Assembly: GCA_035649575.1 (NCBI GenBank)
Contig: DASRJH010000249.1
Location: forward strand, 1 to 5,343
Length of the DNA: 5,343 nucleotides
Source: DASVAL01 sp035649575
GTDB taxonomy: Bacteria > Planctomycetota > UBA1135 > UBA2386
Direction: 5' to 3'
The notes under the pieces were generated by a model. That model was not told the origin of the DNA. It saw only the letters and a program-made list of their open reading frames with translations, and searched no databases. The position numbers and the translations under genes were made by a program. This document shows, one piece after another, positions 1-4,478 of the stretch; the first letter of the stretch is position 1, and every line of letters begins with the position of its first letter.

Positions 1-1479
1 CGCGCCGTTGTAGCCCCATGCCACGACGCTGCCGTCGCTGCGTCGCGCCACCGTGTGTGTGGCGCCTGCCGACACCTCGACATAGGTGAGGCCCGGCGGC
101 AGCGCCGGCACGCTGCATTGGCCGGTGGCGTTGTCGCCCCACGCGACCACGCTGCCGTCGCTGCGTCGCGCCACGGTATGCAAACGACCTGCCGCCACGT
201 CGACATAGTACAGTCCAGGCGGCAGTGCAGGCACGTTGCACTGGCCGTAGACGTTGTAGCCCCAGGCCACGACGCTGCCGTCGCTGCGTCGCGCTACTGT
301 GTGTCCCACTTGGATCGAGGTGTAGTCTCCGCCGCCTGCTGCTACCTCGACGTAGCTGAGGCCCGTCGGCAGCGCCGGCACGTTGCACTGGCCGAAGGTG
401 TTGTTGCCCCAGGCTACGGCGCTCCCGTCGCTGCGCCTCGCCACGGTGTGGAAGCCGACTGCCGACACTTCGACATAGGTCAGGCCAGGCGACAGCACCG
501 GTACGTTGCACTGGCCGAGGCCGTTGGAGCCCCAGGCGACCACGTGACCGTCGCTGCGTCGCGCCACAGTGAAGCCTGGATCGTTGGCGTCGCCACCCGC
601 CGCCACCTCGACATAGGTGGCACCCGGTGATGCGGCCGGCACGTTGCACTGGCCGTAGGTGTTGTCGCCCCACGCAACCACGCTGCCGTCGCTGCGTCGC
701 GCCACGGTGTGATAGAAACCTGCTGCCACCTCGACGTAGCTGAACCCCGGCGGCAGCACAAGGACGTTGCACTGGCCAAAGTCGTTCCATCCCCAGGCCA
801 CGACGGTGCCGTTGCTACGTCGCGCGACGGTGTGTCCTGCGCCTGCCGACACTTCGACATAGGTGAGGCCAGGCGGCAGCGCCGGTGCGTTGCACTGGCC
901 ATGGCCGTTGTAGCCCCAGGCCACGACGCTGCCGTCGCTGCGACGCGCCACGGTGTGTGCGGAGCCTGCCGCCACCTCGACATAGGTCAGGCCCGGCGGC
1001 AGCGCCGGCACGTTGCACTGGCCATAGGTGTTGTCGCCCCACGCGACCGCGCTGCCGTCGCTGCGTCGCGCCGTGGTGTAATACTGACCCGCCACCAGCT
1101 CCACGTAGCTGACCCCCGGCGGCAGCCCCGGTACGTTGCACTGCCCGTAGTAGTTCCATCCCCAGGCCACGACGGTGCCGTCGCTACGTCGCGCGACGGT
1201 GTGTCCTTCGCCTGCCGACACTTCGACATAGGTGAGGCCCGGCGGTAGCGCCGGTACGTTGCACTGGCCACCGCCGTTGTAGCCCCAGGCCACGACGCTG
1301 CCGTCGCTGCGTCGCGCCACGGTGTGTCCTGCGCCTGCCGACACTTCGACATAGGTGAGGCCCGGCGGCAGCGCCGGCACGTTGCAGAGGCCGAGAAAGC
1401 TGTTCATCCCCCAGGCCACTATGCTGCCGTTGCTACGCCGCGCCACGGTGTGGTAATAGCCCACGTCCACCTCGACGAA
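1..1479 (-). repeat. Tandem array of 123-bp (41-aa) RCC1-like units
   Basis: Twelve in-frame units read on the minus strand: U1 1479-1361 region (degenerate), U2 1359-1237, U3 1236-1114, U4 1113-991, U5 990-868, U6 867-745, U7 744-622, U8 621-484, U9 483-361, U10 360-214, U11 213-91 and U12 90-1 (cut by the window edge). The plus-strand marker GTTGCA (codons Asn-Cys in reverse) recurs at 235, 382, 505, 643, 766, 889, 1012, 1135, 1258 and 1381, with a variant at 112. The spacing is exactly 123 bp except for 138 bp (U8, +5 residues) and 147 bp (U10, +8 residues). All length changes keep the frame, which shows selection on the protein. Confidence 0.95.
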
Positions 1480-1638
1480 CGACTCTGCGTGCAAGCGGCT
1501 GTCGCCCGCTACGCCACCCCAGGTGATCAGGTCCGTCTGCGCCTTCACGGGCGCTCCGAAGAACACGCAAGCAGAGCCAACGAGCAGGAACGATCGCGCT
1601 ACGGCGTGGCTCGTCACTTTCGTCTGACCAGCGAGCAT
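1..1638 (-). CDS. Exported RCC1-like beta-propeller repeat protein, C-terminus beyond the window
   Basis: Seen: an ATG at 1638 opens a frame of 546 codons with no stop, running off the left edge. An AAGGAG ribosome binding site lies 5 nt upstream. Residues 1-33 look like a Sec signal peptide: K7 and R15, a hydrophobic core at about 17-29 (SFLLVGSACVFFG), and a likely cleavage after VKA (33). From residue 54 the protein is built of 41-residue units with the consensus GLTYVEVSAG-x-x-HTVARRSDGSVVAWG-x-N-x-x-GQCNVPALPP. Family knowledge: the HTVARRSDGSVVAWGxN core matches RCC1-type (PF13540/PF00415-like) propeller repeats, which in bacteria are often found in large secreted or surface proteins. 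The classic eukaryotic RCC1 role as a Ran exchange factor should not be carried over. Inferred: an extracytoplasmic binding or structural propeller protein with unknown ligand. Antisense frames through the array are also open because the period is a multiple of three, but they lack family features. The family call is firm; the function is unknown. Confidence 0.88.
   Translation of the reverse strand, partial: MLAGQTKVTSHAVARSFLLVGSACVFFGAPVKAQTDLITWGGVAGDSRLHAESFVEVDVGYYHTVARRSNGSIVAWGMNSFLGLCNVPALPPGLTYVEVSAGAGHTVARRSDGSVVAWGYNGGGQCNVPALPPGLTYVEVSAGEGHTVARRSDGTVVAWGWNYYGQCNVPGLPPGVSYVELVAGQYYTTARRSDGSAVAWGDNTYGQCNVPALPPGLTYVEVAAGSAHTVARRSDGSVVAWGYNGHGQCNAPALPPGLTYVEVSAGAGHTVARRSNGTVVAWGWNDFGQCNVLVLPPGFSYVEVAAGFYHTVARRSDGSVVAWGDNTYGQCNVPAASPGATYVEVAAGGDANDPGFTVARRSDGHVVAWGSNGLGQCNVPVLSPGLTYVEVSAVGFHTVARRSDGSAVAWGNNTFGQCNVPALPTGLSYVEVAAGGGDYTSIQVGHTVARRSDGSVVAWGYNVYGQCNVPALPPGLYYVDVAAGRLHTVARRSDGSVVAWGDNATGQCSVPALPPGLTYVEVSAGATHTVARRSDGSVVAWGYNGA
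622..1359 (-). repeat. Higher-order duplication: two 369-bp blocks of three units
   Basis: Block U2-U3-U4 (991-1359) and block U5-U6-U7 (622-990) align without gaps over 369 bp. I counted 44 mismatches by eye, about 88% identity; the segment 781-960 against 1150-1329 has about 10 mismatches in 180. The residue after AWG shows the period: Tyr-Trp-Asp in U2-U3-U4 and Tyr-Trp-Asp again in U5-U6-U7, with DGTVVAWGWN only in U3 and U6. This supports one tandem duplication of a three-unit segment, by unequal crossing-over or slippage. Confidence 0.8.
1540..1638 (-). other. Predicted Sec signal peptide of the RCC1-like protein
   Basis: This encodes residues 1-33. There is a polar, positively charged N-region (K7, H11, R15), a hydrophobic stretch at about 17-29, and a small-residue cleavage context with V31-K32-A33 before Q34-T35-D36. 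The cleavage site is inferred from the von Heijne small-x-small pattern. There is no lipobox: C24 lies inside the hydrophobic core, so a lipoprotein is unlikely. Confidence 0.7.
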
Positions 1639-1643
1639 GGTGG

Positions 1644-1649
1644 CTCCTT
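1644..1649 (-). promoter_or_regulatory. Ribosome binding site of the RCC1-like gene
   Basis: On the minus strand the sequence reads AAGGAG, then CCACC, then ATG at 1638. It is the best Shine-Dalgarno match in the window and fixes the start of the exported protein. Confidence 0.85.
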
Positions 1650-1778
1650 TCGCGGGAAGGCCTGCGCCTCACCAGGGAATCTGTGCGTCGAGGGCCAATA
1701 GACACCCAGAACCACCGCGTAACCCTCCAGTGCGACTTCGCTCTCCGCTCCGGCGCGTTGCCGGCGTTCAGCCCGTGC

Positions 1779-2585
1779 TCACGCGCGTTCGGGACCGTGC
1801 TTGTCGAACATGAAGACCGCGAACCCGATCCCGACCAGGCTCATGAGGTAGATCGCCGGGAAGATGATCACGTGTTCGAGCCAGATCAGCAGGAACTGCT
1901 GCTGCCCCGAACCGGGCTCGATCCGCGGGTTGAACTGCATCTGCGTCATCGGATTCACGATGTCGCGCACCGTGCTGATGTCGAGGCTCGTGCCGAGCTG
2001 CAGATCGCTCGCGAGCTTGCTGAACAGCGCTGCGGGCAGCCGCGCAGCGATGATCGAGACGCCGATGGTCACGAACAGCGCGGGGAAGGTCTTCGTCGCG
2101 CGCCCCGCGAGGATCGCGAGCGACAGGCCGGCCGGGAACAGGAACCGATCGAGACCGAACGGCTGCACGACGACGGGCGGCGCGGCGAGATACTGCATGC
2201 CGAGCCAGGCCGCGGTCGCCGACCAGGCGAACGCCAGCGGCAGCACGAGCGTCTGCGTCGGTTGCCGGTCGCCGAGCTGCCGCAGCACGAGGATCCACAA
2301 CCCGGCGAAAGCCAGAATAGGCAGCGGCCACGACCATCCCGGCGCCGACACGGTGCCGGTGGGAAAGCTCACCATGCTGATCTCGAACGACGAGCCTTCG
2401 AAACCAGCGTAGGTGTGCACGGTCGTGAGCGTTCGCTCGCCACCGGTCATCACACTGTCCACGACGCCTGCCGCGGCGGCGATCAGCAGCACGAGCATCG
2501 CGACCTTCCGGACCCTAGGCACCGCCAACGCGATGGCCAGCGCCACGAAGGCGGCACCGTGCAGGCAGGCGATGAGCGCATCCAT
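1779..2585 (-). CDS. Uncharacterised multi-pass membrane protein (268 aa)
   Basis: I do not recognise a family. The protein has hydrophobic segments at about residues 4-22, 28-45, 86-101, 112-130, 146-161, 167-185 and 232-260, consistent with seven membrane spans. Basic residues in the short loops at 22-27 (PRVRK), 102-107 and 162-165, and at the C-terminal tail (DKHGPERA), suggest N-out, C-in by the positive-inside rule. Two larger polar loops, about 46-85 and 186-231, would then face outside the cytoplasm. The ATG at 2585 was chosen because a span begins at once. The frame stays open for 110 more codons upstream, but that part is antisense to the L35 gene, is not hydrophobic at the expected places and looks spurious; a TTG ten codons upstream is an alternative start. 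The ribosome binding site is weak (GGCGGAA). The stop is TGA at 1781-1779. It lies 140 bp upstream of the RCC1-like gene on the same strand. No functional link is shown. Confidence 0.78.
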   Translation of the reverse strand: MDALIACLHGAAFVALAIALAVPRVRKVAMLVLLIAAAAGVVDSVMTGGERTLTTVHTYAGFEGSSFEISMVSFPTGTVSAPGWSWPLPILAFAGLWILVLRQLGDRQPTQTLVLPLAFAWSATAAWLGMQYLAAPPVVVQPFGLDRFLFPAGLSLAILAGRATKTFPALFVTIGVSIIAARLPAALFSKLASDLQLGTSLDISTVRDIVNPMTQMQFNPRIEPGSGQQQFLLIWLEHVIIFPAIYLMSLVGIGFAVFMFDKHGPERA

Positions 2586-2616
2586 GGCGTGTTCCGCCGG
2601 CCGTTCTGGTTCCAAA

Positions 2617-2651
2617 GGGGCGGGCCGCGGGTTTTCACGCGACCACGCCCC
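2617..2651. other. Imperfect inverted repeat in the divergent intergenic region
   Basis: GGGGCG (2617-2622) pairs with CGCCCC (2646-2651). Inside it GG (2623-2624) pairs with CC (2643-2644) across a bulged A2645, and after a C/A mismatch CGCG (2626-2629) pairs with CGCG (2638-2641), leaving an 8-nt loop. That gives about 12 base pairs in all. It sits between the start codons of the divergent membrane-protein and rpmI genes, so it could be a protein binding site or a 5' leader structure for either. No T-run follows, so it is not a terminator. High GC makes chance pairing plausible. Confidence 0.3.
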
Positions 2652-2742
2652 GAAAGCCAGACTTTTCCCAGCGGTGCGCTTGCTGCTGTGCTTCGCGATC
2701 GGTAGCGTTTTCCGCCTTCCAAAGCCAGATCGGACCGGCACC

Positions 2743-2940
2743 ATGCCAAAGCAGAAGACAAAGAAGGCGGTGGTCAAGCGCATGAAGCTGACCAAGACCG
2801 GCAAGGTCAAGTTCCGCCACGCGTTCACGTCGCACCTCCTGGTGCGCCGCAGTTCCAAGCGGAAGCGCCACCTCCGCCAGAAGGGCCTGTGCAAGGGCAA
2901 GGTCGCGGCCAGCATGGCTCAGCTGCTTGGTGGGAGGTAA
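2743..2940 (+). CDS. rpmI: 50S ribosomal protein L35 (bL35)
   Basis: A 65-residue, very basic protein of the usual length for bL35. The family pattern is clear: MPKQKTKKAVVKR at the N-terminus, then KLTKTGKVKFRHAFTSHLL (about 15-33) and the RR-SSKRKRHLR segment (about 35-45). It is a component of the large ribosomal subunit that packs against 23S rRNA. The start is fixed by the conserved MPK start; a clear Shine-Dalgarno sequence is lacking (only GGA at 2732-2734, 8 nt ahead). The stop TAA overlaps the rplT ribosome binding region, and rplT begins 3 nt later, so the two are almost certainly co-translated. The usual upstream gene infC is not present; a divergent membrane-protein gene lies there instead. 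The single Cys50 does not form a CxxC zinc motif. Confidence 0.97.
   Translation: MPKQKTKKAVVKRMKLTKTGKVKFRHAFTSHLLVRRSSKRKRHLRQKGLCKGKVAASMAQLLGGR
2933..2937 (+). promoter_or_regulatory. Ribosome binding site of rplT, inside the end of rpmI
   Basis: GGAGG lies just before the rpmI TAA stop and 6 nt before the rplT ATG at 2944. Ribosomes ending on rpmI would be positioned to start rplT, consistent with balanced output of L35 and L20. Confidence 0.85.
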
Positions 2941-2943
2941 CCC

Positions 2944-3306
2944 ATGTCACGCGCAACGAATGGTCCCGCCACCCGCCAGCGCCGCAATCGCGTGCTGAAG
3001 CGGGCGAAGGGTTTCCGCCAGGGCCGCCGCAACCTGTTCCGGCAGGCCATGGTCACGGGCATCCGCGCCGACGCGTTCGCGTTCGCGGGCCGCCAGCAGA
3101 AGAAGCGCTTCTTCCGCTCGCTCTGGATCACGCGCCTCACGGCAGCGCTGAAGTCGCATGGCCTGCGCTACTCGGCGTTCATCCACGGCGTGCAGAAGGC
3201 CGGCATCCAGCTCAACCGCAAGGAACTGAGCGAGCTGGCCATCCACGATCCTTCGACGTTCGAAGCGATCTGCGGCAAGGCCAAGGCGATGCTGGCCTCG
3301 GCCTGA
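2944..3306 (+). CDS. rplT: 50S ribosomal protein L20 (bL20)
   Basis: A 120-residue basic protein, the normal length for bL20. Recognisable family blocks are RQRRNRVLKRAKGFRQGRRN (about 11-30), RQQKKRFFRSLWITRL (about 50-65) and YSAFIHGVQKAGIQLNRKEL (about 76-95), followed by the AIHDPSTFEAI C-terminal helix region. L20 binds 23S rRNA and is needed early in large-subunit assembly. In E. coli and Bacillus subtilis it also represses its own operon by binding an mRNA leader; I could not identify an L20-binding pseudoknot or mimic here. The N-terminus (MSRATNGPATRQRR) differs slightly from the common MARVKRG form but aligns in length. A strong ribosome binding site fixes the start. It is the second gene of the rpmI-rplT-pheS-pheT cluster. 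Confidence 0.98.
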   Translation: MSRATNGPATRQRRNRVLKRAKGFRQGRRNLFRQAMVTGIRADAFAFAGRQQKKRFFRSLWITRLTAALKSHGLRYSAFIHGVQKAGIQLNRKELSELAIHDPSTFEAICGKAKAMLASA

Positions 3307-3318
3307 CCCTGCAGGTGG

Positions 3319-3359
3319 GCTGGCAGTGCAGCCAGCGCGTGAGACGACCTGGCGTTGGC
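3319..3359 (+). promoter_or_regulatory. Possible alternative hairpins in the rplT-pheS gap
   Basis: GCTGGC (3319-3324) and GCCAGC (3331-3336) form a perfect 6-bp stem with a 6-nt loop. The same GCCAGCGC arm (3331-3338) can instead pair with GCGTTGGC (3352-3359), giving 8 bp with one G-U and a 13-nt loop. The two structures exclude each other. No U-tract follows either, and no Phe-rich leader peptide is visible, so an attenuator in the manner of E. coli pheM-pheST is not shown. This could be chance in GC-rich DNA. Confidence 0.3.
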
Positions 3360-3398
3360 TGGCTCGGGCGAGAGGCGAGCTGTATCGAGTCGATTGCC

Positions 3399-4478
3399 AT
3401 GGATGTCACGGATCCGACAACCAACCGCGAGCGCTGGCTCGCCGCGATCAAGGCCGCGCGCGATGCGGCGGCAGTCGCCGAGCTGGAGACGCGTCTGTTC
3501 GGGGCGAAGGGCGAAGTGCTCGACTTCGTGCGCTCGGTCACGTCGTTGCCGAAGGACCAGCGCCCGGCGTTCGGCAAGGCGGCCAACGCGGTCAAGCAGG
3601 AGGTCGAGCAGGCGCTCGCGGCGCGCGCGGAGCAGTTCGCGACGGCGGCGCTGGACCAGGAGATCTCGTCGGCGGACTTCGATCCGACCGAGCCCGGCCC
3701 GCGTGGCCGCCGCGGTTGCCTGCACCCGATCACGATCGTGCAGAACGAGCTCGTCGATCTGTTCACGAGCATGGGCTTCCGCTGGGAGGATGGCCCCGAG
3801 GTCGAGTCCGAGTACTTCAACTTCGACGCGCTCAACATCCCCGCCGACCATCCGGCGCGCGACAGCCAGGACACGTTCTGGCTCGCGCCGCATCCGGGAC
3901 TCGGCCGCAACCTGCTGCGCACGCACACTTCGCCGGTGCAGGTGCGCACGATGCAAACCCTCACGAAGCACGGCTTCCACCCGCCGCTGAAGGTCATCGT
4001 GCCGGGGCGCTGCTTCCGCAGCGAGACCGTCGACAAGAGCCACGAACACACCTTCTACCAGATGGAAGGACTCGTCGTGGACCGCGCCGGCGATCGCGGC
4101 GTCAGCACGGCGAACCTGATCCACACGATGAAGACGTGTCTGCGCGTGATCCTCGAACGCGACGTGCAGGTGCGGCTGCGCCCCGGGTTCTTCCCGTTCG
4201 TGGAGCCGGGCTTCGAGCTCGACGTGAACTGCCCGTTCTGCAAGGGGAAGGGCTGCTCGGTGTGCAAGCAGTCGGGATGGATCGAGATCCTGCCGTGCGG
4301 CATGGTGCATCCGGTCGTGCTGCAGAAGGGTGGCATCGACCCCGAGGAGTACACGGGCTTCGCGTTCGGCATGGGCCTGCAGCGCGTCGCGATGCTGCGC
4401 TACGGCATCGACGACATCCGCCAGTTCATGGGCGGCGATCTGCGCTTCCTGCAGCAGTTCCCCGAGGTGCCGCGATGA
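3399..4478 (+). CDS. pheS: Phenylalanine--tRNA ligase alpha subunit
   Basis: A 359-residue catalytic subunit of the class II phenylalanyl-tRNA synthetase (alpha2beta2), which charges tRNA-Phe with phenylalanine using ATP in the cytoplasm. Residues about 8-90 form the N-terminal, coiled-coil-like tRNA-binding arm. The catalytic core follows: a motif 1 region with HPITIVQNELVDLF (109-122), RTHTSPVQ (174-181), motif 2 with GRCFRSE (203-209) and HTFYQMEG (217-224), and motif 3 with GFAFGMGLQR (320-329). Ala322 aligns with E. coli PheS Ala294, which sets the size of the amino-acid pocket, so the normal residue is kept. A CPFC-x4-CSVC cluster (C278, C281, C286, C289) is present. The ATG at 3399 has no good ribosome binding site (GAGG lies 23 nt away); the frame is open farther upstream over rplT, but that extension has no family match. 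The stop TGA overlaps the pheT start. Confidence 0.98.
   Translation: MDVTDPTTNRERWLAAIKAARDAAAVAELETRLFGAKGEVLDFVRSVTSLPKDQRPAFGKAANAVKQEVEQALAARAEQFATAALDQEISSADFDPTEPGPRGRRGCLHPITIVQNELVDLFTSMGFRWEDGPEVESEYFNFDALNIPADHPARDSQDTFWLAPHPGLGRNLLRTHTSPVQVRTMQTLTKHGFHPPLKVIVPGRCFRSETVDKSHEHTFYQMEGLVVDRAGDRGVSTANLIHTMKTCLRVILERDVQVRLRPGFFPFVEPGFELDVNCPFCKGKGCSVCKQSGWIEILPCGMVHPVVLQKGGIDPEEYTGFAFGMGLQRVAMLRYGIDDIRQFMGGDLRFLQQFPEVPR
4464..4469 (+). promoter_or_regulatory. Ribosome binding site of pheT within the end of pheS
   Basis: GAGGTG lies inside the last codons of pheS, with 7 nt between GAGG and the pheT ATG at 4475. The ATGA overlap (4475-4478) adds stop-start coupling, fitting a need for equal amounts of the two synthetase subunits. 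Confidence 0.65.

Noticed and set aside
55..1352. Long open frames on the plus strand and in a second minus frame through 1-1350, themselves repetitive
   Set aside because: They are shadows of the 123-bp array: a period divisible by three keeps several frames open at once. Only the minus-strand frame from 1638 has a ribosome binding site, signal peptide and a known repeat family.
1..1479. The repeat array as a CRISPR or non-coding satellite
   Set aside because: There are no unique spacers of constant length, the units are contiguous, and differences and insertions preserve an RCC1-like reading frame.
1750..1764. Small hairpin CCGGC-GCGTT-GCCGG just past the membrane-protein stop, considered as a terminator
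   Set aside because: Only 5 bp and no T-run on the minus-strand side, so it is indistinguishable from chance at this GC content.
1683..2705. 340-residue plus-strand open frame opposite the membrane protein
   Set aside because: Its translation is extremely rich in Arg, His, Asp and Glu with no domain pattern, typical of the antisense of GC-rich hydrophobic coding DNA. The minus-strand frame has clear membrane spans.
2680..2708. TTGCTG with 17-bp spacing to TAGCGT as a promoter for rpmI
   Set aside because: Only three of six matches in each box; such matches are common by chance. The position is reasonable but the evidence is too weak to annotate.
2653..2729. Direct repeat AAAGCCAGA at 2653-2661 and 2721-2729
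   Set aside because: Nine bases repeated once, with no palindrome or conserved partner; likely chance.
2586..2915. 110-codon upstream extension of the membrane-protein frame
   Set aside because: It runs antisense through rpmI, and a membrane span begins directly at the internal ATG at 2585.
2889..3398. 170-codon upstream extension of the pheS frame
   Set aside because: It overlaps rpmI and rplT in another frame, matches nothing in PheS, and PheS homologues begin near the ATG at 3399.
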